A DNA stretch of 64,000 nt from Pyrenula massariospora (lineage: Eukaryota; Ascomycota; Eurotiomycetes; Pyrenulales; Pyrenulaceae). The position numbers and the translations under genes are program-made. Position 1 is the first letter of the stretch; the number at the start of each line of letters is the position of its first letter. Location: assembly GCA_021030905.1 (NCBI GenBank), contig JAGFMI010000028.1, positions 248,001 to 312,000 on the forward strand. The letters are read 5' to 3'. Below the pieces are notes generated by a model. It was given only the letters and a program-made list of their open reading frames with translations. It made no database searches and was not told the origin of the DNA. Of this stretch, positions 33,060-43,236 are shown in pieces.

Positions 33060-33961
33060 GATAGGCCTTTGCGAATGTGGGGAGCTAGAGCTGCGCGGCC
33101 GATAAGAAGCGGGTTGAGAAGTCGATACGCCTGTGGAAAATCGGAAAAATTCCTGAGAACTTTCGTTGGCCCAGCACGGACTACAGAAATCTTGGCACTC
33201 GGTCTAAAACTGAGCCGACCCGAGCACGGTCGAGCCAGAAATCGTCATCTTCGCTGGATCATTACCAAAACTAACTGTCCTCGATCACCTTTCCTAGGTA
33301 GTATCCCATTCGACACCTTACATAAAGTAGCTCGGAGTCAGCTCGAGACCAGCTTGAATCTGGCTACACTGTTACCGCTTAGACGGCATTCCTAGTGTGC
33401 TTAATCTTTCTACCCTGTTGCTAACCAAAAGCTCGGCAATGTTGTCTGAAAATATAGATTTTTGGCTGATAGCGAGGTAACATGACCGATGGGCTTTATC
33501 TTCAAGAATAAATCATTGCGACACACCGTTTATGGGAATTTACGTGGCCTAACAGATGGACCACGCAGCGCGGCTTTAGATAAGGAGCCGCGTCGAGGCA
33601 AGCCGTAGAGAACCGGCCTGGAGATTGGGAAAACGAATAGATTCCCTTCCAGATCATCTTAGGTCTATAACGTGATATTCGACGATAAGGGGGCAGAGCA
33701 ACACCAATCCTCGCTACTGTATCGCGGCAGAAGGTAATTTCACGTCGCAATCAATACCGTACCTGTCACTCTTTGATTTCCTCGGAGAAATCTAGTTTCG
33801 ATAGATTAGAAGCAATCTCAATCAGTTTGATCCATTTTGGAGTAATGAAATGTTTAGTGGTTTTCGTTCTCTAATGATACGGCGGTTTTGGAAGTGAGCA
33901 CAGCTTTCACACAAGGATCCAACCACCTCCAATGACCTTTTTGTTTCCATCCCTTGACCTT
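33060..33961. other. Intergenic region upstream of Nop16
   Basis: It has the Nop16 promoter on the left and the 3' flank of the lactonase-like gene on the right. Only chance-length frames occur. Nothing else is seen. Confidence 0.45.
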
Positions 33962-34980
33962 CTAATCATTAGCTTCAGCAGGGAAGAACTCAAGTACTTC
34001 TTCCAGATGTAGGTCATGAGACCAGACAATGAAAATATTCTCTTCGCCATCGAAGACACTCAGTTTATCCGCATTCCGCTGCGATTCTGCCAGATCTTCG
34101 TCCTCACCCGCGACGTTGCAAATGGCGTCGTGCGTGTAATATCCCTGCTCTCACCTGTCCTATGGGATCGGTGGAGCTTTGCGAGTAATTCACCTGGACA
34201 AGAGTCATGCTCATTCAATGTGTGCACCTGATCAGGAAGTGAATATCCTTCACTAGGTCTAATTACACAGTTTGATGACACGATATCTCCACCAAGGAAC
34301 ATGAACGTGCTCTTATAACCATTCGATGTCGTGCGCGCAAGAGCAGACAGATGCCCAATTGTATGACCTGGCGTCGAGAGAAGATACAAACTTCCATCCG
34401 AGAAATAATCATACGCTTTGAAATCACCTATCGTGCAGATCTTCGGATCTGAAGAAGAGAAATCCATCTCAATTACCTCGCGGCCCTCGTAGAGATCGGA
34501 CGTCGTCTCTATTTCTTCTGAATCTTGGGGGTAGCCGGGCAAAAATTCTTCCTTATACCCTGGCCCGACAATAATCCTGGTGGAGGATGGGAATTTCGTC
34601 GTGTCGCCTGTATGATCGAAATGATGGTGGCTGAAGATAATGGTGTCTATATCGGAGGATGGAATATCGTGCTCGCGGAGTACTTCAGTGACATCTCGTT
34701 CAACGTGAATACCCATTCCTTCTTCCTGCAGCATTTTGACGTAGTCCGGTGCATAGGCTGTTCGCCAGTCCGCGCGGATGCCTAGGTCGAAGAGAAGACG
34801 AGTTTTAGTCGCTTTATGATGAAGTAGGAATACATAGGATGGTCCATCGAAGATTTCATAGTCTGGAAGGACAGGAGACATGTAATCAGATCCCTGCATG
34901 CCGGTGATGAAAGAGCCATTGTCGATGATTGACACGTCGATGGTTGAGGAGGACTTTGGGATCTGTACTCGATCGAGCAT
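33962..34980 (-). CDS. Metallo-beta-lactamase-fold hydrolase (lactonase-like)
   Basis: The zinc-binding motif SHHHFDHTGD lies at about residues 117-126 (H-x-H-x-D-H). It is followed by the distal ligands TPGHTIGH and the bridging aspartate of FLGGDIV, as in quorum-quenching AHL lactonase-like enzymes. The long frame would end at 34060 after a spurious tail. A GTGAGA donor after 34155 and an AG acceptor near 34086-34095 restore a natural ending (KLSVFDGEENIFIVWSHD to a stop at 33962). The exact acceptor is uncertain by nine bases. The ATG at 34980 (MLDRVQIPKSSS) was chosen because the upstream extension has no ATG. It has no signal peptide. The substrate is probably a lactone or ester; fungal members include mycotoxin-lactone hydrolases, so this is inference only. 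Confidence 0.82.
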
Positions 34981-35345
34981 ATTGATGGAGACGTGCTCGA
35001 ATTTATTCAAAGGATTGCCGAAACTATGTTAAAGCGACCAGCATCATCGGATATTTCTACTCGAATCCCAAACATGTCTGTCGTGGACGGGTTTGGCTAA
35101 GTCAGCCTCACGACGAGCGAGGTGAGATTTTCTTGGCAGGTCAAGAAAATATAAATATGCTTTATCACCCACAAAACTGGGGCCCCACAAACTTCACGCC
35201 CGCTATCCCGCTTTGGCCAAGATGTGTGGGATGGATGAGATTGTACTGGCTTTTGAAAAATTCACGTGGAATTCTAGTAATGACCGCTGCCTTTTATCCT
35301 CATAGGTCAGACAGATTTATGGCCCCTCTCCAACCACCCCCTGTA
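34981..35345. other. Spacer between lactonase-like and DUF3237 genes
   Basis: This 365-base spacer separates two minus-strand genes and acts as promoter of the lactonase-like gene. No other feature is seen. Confidence 0.5.
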
Positions 35346-36026
35346 TCATTGCGGAAATGGTCCAATCGTCTCATTCGTCGGTTCACTTCTTAATTGACTG
35401 ATCTTTACTCCGGCGAAGAAACTCTTTCCGTCGTTTGGTGAGAATGTTCCACTTCCGACAAACACGCTGTCTTCCAACGGTTTGTATTTTGCAGACCCGG
35501 TTCGAAACTCAAGGACCCAGCCTAAAACGACTCATAAGAATCACGGTCAGCTCATTGATCCTAATAACAAGTCGCGGAAACGCATAAACCCAAAAAGTCA
35601 AAGAAAGGATAGAAACCTCTCTGCGCCCCTCGATGCTAACGAAGAAAACGTACCGTCTTGGGAAGCTCCATAAGGTAGCGCCGTCGCATTCGGCTGCCCC
35701 GTCAGAATCGCCCCCTGCTGTGGGATCACCTGCTGCACCCCCGTCGCCGTAGCCTCGATATATACTCCATCGTCCGTCAGCAGCAGCGCCCTCACGCCCA
35801 ACCGGATATTCCGTCCATCGTTGTCAGCCGTCAGAAAATCCGTGCTAAATCCGTCTACGAGGTTTGCATTGACTTGGACAGGGGCTGTGGACTCGGAGAC
35901 CATGGTGCCGTTGATGCCGCTGAGGACGACCAGGTGACCTGCGGCGGGGGAGGTACCAAGGTCTATTACGGTGTTGAGGGTGAGGTACAGGGTGAATGCG
36001 GGGAGGAGGGATAGGAAAGCAACCAT
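35346..36026 (-). CDS. DUF3237 (UPF0311) family protein, 182 aa
   Basis: Two exons, 35654-36026 and 35346-35521, are joined across a 132-base intron (GTACGT/TTTTAG). The first exon gives FTLYLTLNTVIDLGTSPAAG, HLVVLSGINGTMV and RALLLTDDGVYIEATATG. The second gives VLEFRTGSAKYKPLEDSVFV, GSGTFSPNDGKSFFAGVKIS, the conserved C-terminal half of DUF3237. The family is a small beta-barrel protein of unknown function found in fungi and bacteria, often beside hydrolases or catabolic genes. The ATG at 36026 (MVAFLSLLPAF) was chosen; a GTG-led extension of four codons was ignored. It lies on the same strand as the lactonase-like gene and may be co-regulated with it, but there is no proof. Confidence 0.85.
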
Positions 36027-36523
36027 TTTCGCGCGCACTGAGTGGGTTCAGCTGAAGGTGATTAGGAAGAGTCCAGGAAGACCGGCAGTGGATTTTGGAA
36101 GGTAGGTTGGTCTACAATGCGGCTGGCGAACACGGTCTTTCTTTGCGGCACAACCATTGCGGTTCTGAGAGCTTTTAAAGCCTTTTGTTCTGAATGAAGA
36201 GCCCCGATCGGGATGATTTGTCCATGCTGACAACCAGTCCCATCGATCTTGGAGAGAATATAGATAAGCTCCCCGCAGAAAATGCAACCCCAGATCCGCA
36301 CGCAGATTGACTTTCCGCTGCGGCAAGTGCAGCCATTTCTAATTGGCTCAGAGAGATTGGAATTCCAGCCCCCAAGCGGAATTATCGATCTATTGAGTGT
36401 TTAGACCTGCTCGAATAAGAAAATTACTCTTTATGAGGGCAAGGTACTTGACATCAGTCTTAAGCCAGCGGGCGGTCAGGCGGAGGACAACCTTTTGAAC
36501 GCCTCATGTAGAAACATCCACGG
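36027..36523. other. Promoter region of the DUF3237 gene
   Basis: It is the upstream region of the DUF3237 gene, running to the left arm of the foldback element. No gene is supported. Confidence 0.45.
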
Positions 36524-36951
36524 AGCTGACAGTTAGCCAAATCAGATATCTCATTAAGAGTTTTCTGAATTCCGCGGCCGTGCGTATCTATCAGGCGTCG
36601 TTATAAAGGCTTGTAGAGTGGCTTACAGAAGGTTTTATAAAAGGGCTCACAGGCGGCCTCTATAATAACGCGCTCCATAAAGACGCGCCCCGGATAAGGC
36701 TCTCCGCGCACGCTAGCTAGCTGGCGCGCGCCACATACATCATGACTCAGATACTAGCTCTCTAACGTCTTGGGGGCGGCGCGTCTCTATAGAGTGCGTT
36801 ATTATAAAGACCCTTAGATGCCTCGCTTACAGGTACGAAGTAGAAGCCCCTGTAAGCCCCTATGAGCCTTTATAACGACGCCTGATAGATACGCACCTCC
36901 ACCAAATTTGAAAACGTTTTCCGAAATTTTTGATTTGGCTAACTGTCAGCT
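36524..36951. mobile_element. 428-base foldback (MITE-like) element with nested inverted repeats
   Basis: The outer ends are a perfect 21-base inverted repeat, 36524-36544 against 36931-36951 (the end begins AGCTGACAGTTAGCC). Inside, a perfect 32-base inverted repeat pairs 36580-36611 with 36865-36896. The spacers between them also match imperfectly, as do inner segments around 36655-36700 and 36775-36810. The whole could fold into a hairpin with arms well over 100 bases. No coding frame is present. I found no clear target-site duplication. Differences between the arms are mostly C/T and G/A, as expected after ageing or RIP-type mutation. The superfamily is not determined. Confidence 0.8.
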
Positions 36952-39560
36952 ATCGGCTTCCGCAGAGCCGTCGACCCGCTGGGACCGGAGTCTTCAGGCA
37001 TCTCTAGTCCCAGGATCCTATATCGGCTGGGACAGGAGTCTCCGACCCGACCCTATCTTAGGTCCCTATCGCTAGAACAAGAGTTCCAGTACGACCTGTT
37101 CTAACTGCCTTTACAGGGACATATATCCTCGCTCTGTTATCGTAGGACTTTCTTCCCGAGCTTTTTCTTCTAGAAGATTTATCCTTAGAACTAGTTCTAT
37201 CTGAGGATACTTGTCCTCGGAGTTTTTTATTCCCGTGAGCTTTTTCCTTAGGCTAGTTAATTTATAGGACATCGATTTCCTCGAATCTTTTTCCTCGGCT
37301 TTCATCAGTCAAATCTGCTTCTTCTCACATTCGCTCTTCTCACCATAGTCCTACGTCCATAAGCTTATTGGGCTCGAGACTGATTTGACCGTGTGCAAAA
37401 CTCCCTGTGCAATCTTCCAAAGGACATTATCTCATCCACTCTCACGTTTTCCGGGTCCTTTTTTTGCTAGATTCACTGATACATATGCCGTCTATCATGG
37501 GTTTACTGGTGATATCCGCATTGATGCTGAGCTATGCTATAAGAAATACAATGATGTTGTGCCATCTTATCGTCGCTAATGAGCCATCGAGCGGATGATG
37601 GCCTTGAGTTTGACGCAAATCTGAACTCGTATAGGGAAATATCGTGCGTTATGGCTCTAATCGGCTGTTGGTTAACTCGGGTCGGGGAACGAAGGGTGAA
37701 TTACCGATCGTGCAAGACACTAAGCCCAAATATACTGTGACATGTCTACATATTTATGGTCACCTGAACAATGTTCAAAAGTCAAAGGCTTATTTCCTGA
37801 TGGTCCTAGGCAGCGATGGTTGGAGGTACCTAGTTCCCCAGCGTCATACCCTTGCAGCTGTATGCTTGACCCATAAAAAGCCAACACCCAGTAGCACATT
37901 GACAACAATTGATAAAGCCAAGCATCGTTTCAAGCGGAGACTGATCTGTTGAGCTAGGTGAAAAGACGCTCCAGGGCTTTCAAGCACAAATGCTCCAATA
38001 TGTTGAACCTTTTGCAACCGACATAATGAGAATAGCGGCAATGATAGATATAGCGAGCTAAAGAACATGATAGACTGCTGTATGTCAAACCTCAGATGAG
38101 AGAACAAACGACGAAGTACCCAAATCAGTCTTGGTCTAAGATTTCTAGGTAGATTCCTTAATATGGACATCGTTAGTGACTTCGAATTCGGTCAAAGGTC
38201 GACATGCTCAGCAGCTTAATCGACAGGTACATGATGAACACGCTGCACAACTACAACTGGACATTAGGCTTCTAGAGCATATGCCAAGTTTTTCTAAGTT
38301 GAGGCTCTTATGAATTGATCCAATGGCTTCTCAAGGCACTCGCCTCGCAGAAGCAATAAACTGCGTGGAGCCGGAGATTCACTATCGCAGACCTCAGTCC
38401 CAGCTCCTAAAAGTCGAACGGAATCTTCCCAATAATGCTCTCCGCTGGAGATCCGAGTGGCTTGCCAATGGAGCGGTACGAGCTTTGAGTAGCGCTAATT
38501 ACCATTCGAACATCCTGCGGAACGCATCAGGACGCCATTTGGCTTATAATTTCATAATTTTTTATGTCATCCATTCATTGGACTGGGTCCTGACAGTACC
38601 TAGCTTTCCCCACGAAGTTTGTTTGCTAATTAGCGCATAAAAGATGGCGGCGCCGCTGTGGACCCCCATTTTCCAGCCCATACGTTTACAGGGATAGTAT
38701 CATCGCATTCTCGGATAGGTCGCATTCGAGGCTGAGTAACAGAAATTGTGGCTGATCGAGGATTGGTTTGCCCCGCACCACATGGGAACAATCGGCCACG
38801 ATTTCTGTCACCAAGCCTCGATCACGCTATCCCATTTGAGCCTACTCTTCCTTCAAGCCTCATTTGCACCTCGTATCCTTATTTGGTTGCGAGTACTTCA
38901 AGACCGAACTTCAACGCGGCAACATGGTTCATTCCCTAGACAGGCTGAGCCACCACTTGAAGTAGCGCTCCTTTCCTGGCTGATTCATGACCACTAGGGT
39001 ACACGGTACACTACATGTGCTTTTTGTCACGAGTCTAATCCTTCAAAGAAATCAATGGCCTGGATTGGACCCTTCGAGCCCCAAATGATTCATAGCGACC
39101 CATGAAACAGCCTGATTCTACCTTAGTGATAGAAAGCTTATCCCAATGCGACCTCCGCCGCCAAGTCCACCGCCAAGTCCACTACCAAGCGTTCGGATAT
39201 TTGGGTAGAGAGATGCTAAGTTTCTGATAGGTGCGTTGTACCGTATCCGAGACATCATTTCTTTCTCCATGTTCTATGGGCTGGCATTGGGCTGAATTTA
39301 TTTTGCCTCGTCCAAAAATAGAGGAACACGATGTAGCATCAGGTGCTTTTTTATGGGTGCGAGCACGAGGATTCATCATTGCCTTGCTATGCTCCTACTT
39401 CGTTCAAACCCTCTGATGTATATAAGATCCCGACTTCAAAGGGTCTCACTGCGTCTTCATCTCCTACAGTATTCACATTTCCTCAGCTAAGTGATTCCTT
39501 AATACATTCAATCTTTTACCAGCCCTTTCAAATAACGTTCTTAAAATATCATCAATCACA
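36952..39560. other. Gene-poor region after the foldback element
   Basis: It starts with a partial direct repeat of GCTGGGAC(A/C)GGAGTCT near 36979 and 37024, then pyrimidine-rich sequence with a Lys/Glu-rich minus-strand frame at 37111-37305 that matches nothing I know. The rest has only short frames, including a 105-codon plus-strand one at 38323-38640 without a domain. A short CCGCCAAGTCCA-type tandem repeat lies at 39150-39190. I see no supported gene. Confidence 0.4.
39419..39426 (+). promoter_or_regulatory. TATA box of the small secreted protein gene
   Basis: TATATAAG lies 135 bases before the ATG at 39561, followed by a pyrimidine-rich leader (CTTCATCTCC and so on), a common arrangement for strongly expressed fungal secreted proteins. 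Confidence 0.6.
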
Positions 39561-40070
39561 ATGTTTAAACTCATCGTTGCCACTGCTGCTCTTCTCTCCC
39601 TGGCCACCGCAGGGCCCCTAGCTGAACGGCAGGACCATCCCGACCAAATTACCCTTGGCCAGTGGGTGTACGGGAAGGGCTACGAAAACGTCGCCTGGCC
39701 CCCGTCCAAGACCACGAACAAAGAAGCCTGTAGGACACACGTATGATTTTCCTCTTTTGCCAATGTACCCTCTGGCTCTGTATTGACGTTTCCTTCCTGG
39801 CAGGCCACGGTTCAAGTCGTGGATTCTGGATACCCGAACCGTCCCCTCTGCGGCAGCCCCTTCTCGGTCGGTAACCTCAAGGATGTCACCTTAGTCTGTG
39901 GCCCTAACTCTGGTAACCCGACCCTGAAAGACGTGATCGCCGTGAACGACGCGTCTGGGAAAAAGATTGAGAACTGTGTGTCTGCGATAGGGGACCCTGT
40001 GCCATGCGACGGCTATGGATCGTCGTTGAAGCAGGAGATCATCTGCACGTGGGAAGCTGGTATACACTAA
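39561..40070 (+). CDS. Small secreted cysteine-containing protein, 148 aa (effector-like)
   Basis: Two exons, 39561-39740 and 39804-40070, are joined by a 63-base intron (GTATGA/CAG) in phase. The signal peptide is MFKLIVATAALLSLATA. GPLAERQ follows, perhaps a short propeptide with a Kex2-like ER site. The mature protein of about 125 residues has six cysteines (EACRTH, PLCGSP, LVCGPN, ENCVSA, VPCDGY, IICTW), allowing three disulfides. No known domain was recognised. Size, secretion, even cysteine number and isolation in a gene-poor stretch next to mobile-element debris fit a candidate effector or secreted ligand. A TATA box at 39419 and an A-rich start context support expression. Function is unknown. 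Confidence 0.8.
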
Positions 40071-41047
40071 ATACTTATATATCTTGGAGAATCAATTCCG
40101 TTGCAGGCTCTCCGCACAATCGAGTATCAAGAGGTGCTTCATGTATGGCGTTGCATTATTTTGGATGGAACTTTGGATGGAAAAGGCATTGGATAATCGA
40201 CTACTACTGCCACCAATAACAACATCGCCAGCAACACCATGTTTCAATTGAATCTTAATACATACAGTGGTCTTTTGTAGTCAATTAAGCGCCAATTGGA
40301 AATTGTGTTATATAACGCTCGTCTCCTGCTTTCTTCACCGCTTTCCTACCGGTCATCCGATAACATAATAACTAGATGAACATGCCCTATATTTATTGTT
40401 TATTTATCGGCTCTGTCCTCTCATTGCTATGCACGTTATTCGAGTTTTGGGTTGGCAAGGTTTAGAATTTCGAAACTTCTCGGAAACAAACAGGTTGCCT
40501 GGTTAAAAAGCAAGTCGGTATGTACTACTATATCTGCGAGCCTGGCGCTGTTTGTACTGAAACCTTGAAAGATATTAGTTACCAGCCCGAAGAAGAGCAG
40601 GATATATCTCTCGCTCACCCCATTCCGACACGCATAGCTTCATTGTAGGGAGCAAGGAGCAACGCGATGGCCCCGTTTCAGACCTTTTCGAACATTTCGA
40701 TAGACAGCAACGAAGTTGTGGAAATGGAAACGAGGGTGAGAAGATATCTCTCGCTCTTAAAGGGAGCAGACAGGACTGAAGAAATAGTCCCACACCTTAC
40801 ACCTCCAGTTATTTGCAAGGCAGAAGGAGCCAAGGTCTGGGCTAAGAGAGAGCTGAACATGTTTCCAAAGCAGAGCCTTTGCATAGTCTAGAGCCGAGGC
40901 TAGATTTGAAAGTGGGCCCAGATTCCACGTACTTGCATGTCTAGAGACACAATAGCCCGAATTGCCCATCTCAAAAGCGAACCCGTCGATCGTTATAGCT
41001 AGAATACATCGTTAAGGCAAGTCTATTAAAGTTCGACGAATACCGAT
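40071..41047. other. Intergenic region before the transposase relic
   Basis: This is the 3' flank of the small secreted gene and AT-rich sequence with only short frames (40575-40793, 40667-40891). None shows a domain. Confidence 0.4.
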
Positions 41048-41275
41048 TTGTTTGAGGACTTCATGGCCTAGTTACTGTATCATTGTAGCAGATACCCGTA
41101 TTCAAAATCTGTCATTATTGTAGACAATGCGTTCCGGCACCATCTAGGAAAAAATCGTGCAGATATGTTGAAGTATAGGAAGAGTGTTAGAGTTCCCGCC
41201 ACCGTACTCGCCTGATTTCAAGCCTATTGAGGAGCATTTTGAAATAACAAACAAACGATTAAGAAATGTAACACG
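41048..41275 (+). mobile_element. Decayed Tc1-type (DDE_3) transposase fragment
   Basis: Plus-strand sequence recalls the C-terminal catalytic half of Tc1/IS630-like DDE transposases. It holds an FEDFMA...LLYHCSRYP segment, then KSVIIVDNAFRHH with the second catalytic aspartate, then PPYSPDFKPIEEHFE with the final catalytic glutamate. The parts lie in different frames with at least one stop, so it is a dead fragment of a plain DNA transposon. No terminal repeats were found around it. It ends about 65 bases before the 3' end of a HET gene. Confidence 0.75.
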
Positions 41276-41340
41276 AAAATGAGGATTGAGTTGCAAGGGA
41301 ATTAAGAATGTTTCTGGAGTGGTGCGTTGATGAAATATGC

Positions 41341-43236
41341 TCATATCAAAGTTATTTCCCTCTTCTCCTGTCCAAACCCTATCTTAAAGTCATCCTTCCA
41401 CGTACCACTTTTGGGACTGTGTTGTTCGTCACGGAGTTGAAAATGTCCTATTCTCCTATAGAACATATCTCCTTCAATCTCCTCTTGCTGACAAACTAGG
41501 CCCTCCCACTTACGGAACCCATCATACTCGACCAACGTAGCTAGCCAGGACCTGGTTCCATCCATTGGCTCATCAATCGTATCATCTGAATCTATATCGA
41601 GGCGGTAAACTCTATCATCCCAAGTCCACGAATTGCTCAATATCATGGGTGTTCCCTGTGCCCACTCTATTTCTACACAGAAAGTCTTGATCGTAAGACC
41701 CACAGAGACGATCTGTGAGGTCGGATTAGTCTCCTTCATCAGAACCATTGTGTGCGCTTCCACGTCCGCAATGCGCTCGGCTCCATTGTTGAACCACCAC
41801 AGTGGCTCATCCATCGAAGCCCAACTCCAACTTGGAGTCTTCTCATGGTTCTTACTGTTGTACTCTTTTACTTGTTCAATGATCCTTCGCGGTATTTTCT
41901 TGCGTCGTTCGTTATCCCAGTCTCGCCGGACCTGCCAATTCAGACTATTGGGTAGCGTTTTCCAGAAATGACCTGCAATATATATATCATCCATCGCAGT
42001 TCCCATCCTAGTCGCGATGCCAGACAGTGCGGCTAATTTATCCTTCTCAGGGTATGTAAGCTCACGGACGGTGTACTCTTCGAGAAGCTTAAACCAGACC
42101 CTTACCAATGTCTGCTTGTCTGATGTCATCGGGATACCCTTTTCAGTGAGAACATCAATCCCCTCGAAGAGACTTCCAGGGCCATTTGGGAGAGACTCGC
42201 TTGCGTTTGAAACTTGAATACAATCCCAGAAGAATTCTCCGAGGCCAAAAGCTAGGACACGCGGAGCAAGGACTCGTTCTTGTAATGCCCATGCGCGGAA
42301 GCCGAGCGGTTGTTCGTAGAGCGATTCAAGATGATAGTCCTCGGAGATCACGGTGTACTTTAGGAACTGTCCACCACCAGAAAAGTCTGTCCGTTCAACT
42401 TCAAATGGTGGTGTCGAGTCAGGAGACCATTCACCAAGACAACTTTCGTCGGGATGCGCGGCTCTAGAGAGCGAGAGGTTGAGAATACAATTAGAGTATA
42501 CGTCCTGCATTCTAGAGCACTCAGATTGCCATTCTTCAGCACTTCCTGTACCGGACTGGATAATGCAGAGCCTATCGATCCAGAGATAGCGGATAGAGAG
42601 ACATTTTATAAAGTCGATAGCCTCCCGGAAAGCGATTGGAAGTTCTGAGTAGAGAATACACGCTTGAAACCTCTCTAGATTTAAATCTGTAAGGCAGAGG
42701 CTGGTCGGGTTAGGGCCCCAGCAATAGCTCAATGCTGCATAGGCACCAGATATTTTCTCTTCTGCTGGCAAGATAAGATGTATCGTAGATTCCTTTAGGT
42801 CAAGCAGTCGCTTAGGATATGAAGGTGGCTGTGTGTTTTTGGGACACTTTTCGTGTCCGTTCAAGCACTTGCTTATCCATCTCTGAGCTGTCTGAGTAGC
42901 ATTTAAAAGCGGGACTCCCAATGTTCTATTTCTGATACTGAAGTCTGTAGCAAGCTCTGAGCTTGGCATGATTGCAAATGTCCGACGATACATTATCTCC
43001 ATTCCGTCCGTGAGCATTAACATGTCAATTTTAATTTCTCGAAATGGGGTGGTATGGTAATGGTAGGGCTCTCTCATACAATTTTCAAGGGTCCCGGACC
43101 TCCTAAGAGCGTACTGTAATAATGGCTTGCATATATAGCATCCACTTTCTGCAGCATTAGTGAACGAGGTAAGACTTGCATGGTGTTGACCCGAATCTCG
43201 GTTCTGGAACATGCGCGTGCATTTCTCGCAGAGCAT
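41341..43236 (-). CDS. HET-domain protein (heterokaryon incompatibility type), 631 aa
   Basis: A single exon runs from the ATG at 43236 (MLCEKCTRMF). An N-terminal Cys-rich part (CEKC, CYIC) precedes the HET domain, which begins with YAALSYCWGPNP at about residues 166-177. It continues with IRYLWIDRLCIIQSGTGSAE, SRMQDVYSNCILNLSLS and FRAWALQERVLAPRVLAFG, the canonical HET blocks. The C-terminal half is the usual variable region. HET domains trigger cell death when incompatible strains fuse and are also linked to NLR-type fungal immune receptors. No NACHT or repeat domain is attached here. The long frame upstream of the ATG is blocked by a stop. The downstream end is close to a transposase relic. 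Confidence 0.9.
   Translation of the reverse strand: MLCEKCTRMFQNRDSGQHHASLTSFTNAAESGCYICKPLLQYALRRSGTLENCMREPYHYHTTPFREIKIDMLMLTDGMEIMYRRTFAIMPSSELATDFSIRNRTLGVPLLNATQTAQRWISKCLNGHEKCPKNTQPPSYPKRLLDLKESTIHLILPAEEKISGAYAALSYCWGPNPTSLCLTDLNLERFQACILYSELPIAFREAIDFIKCLSIRYLWIDRLCIIQSGTGSAEEWQSECSRMQDVYSNCILNLSLSRAAHPDESCLGEWSPDSTPPFEVERTDFSGGGQFLKYTVISEDYHLESLYEQPLGFRAWALQERVLAPRVLAFGLGEFFWDCIQVSNASESLPNGPGSLFEGIDVLTEKGIPMTSDKQTLVRVWFKLLEEYTVRELTYPEKDKLAALSGIATRMGTAMDDIYIAGHFWKTLPNSLNWQVRRDWDNERRKKIPRRIIEQVKEYNSKNHEKTPSWSWASMDEPLWWFNNGAERIADVEAHTMVLMKETNPTSQIVSVGLTIKTFCVEIEWAQGTPMILSNSWTWDDRVYRLDIDSDDTIDEPMDGTRSWLATLVEYDGFRKWEGLVCQQEEIEGDMFYRRIGHFQLRDEQHSPKSGTWKDDFKIGFGQEKREITLI

Noticed and set aside
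35490-35520. GGTTCGAA-like string resembling a tRNA B box
   Set aside because: It lies in the second exon of the DUF3237 gene and no cloverleaf can be formed around it. No tRNA was found elsewhere in the window.
37111-37305. Lys/Glu-rich frame beside the foldback element, first considered part of a mobile-element protein
   Set aside because: Too short and low in complexity, with no motif of any transposon protein.
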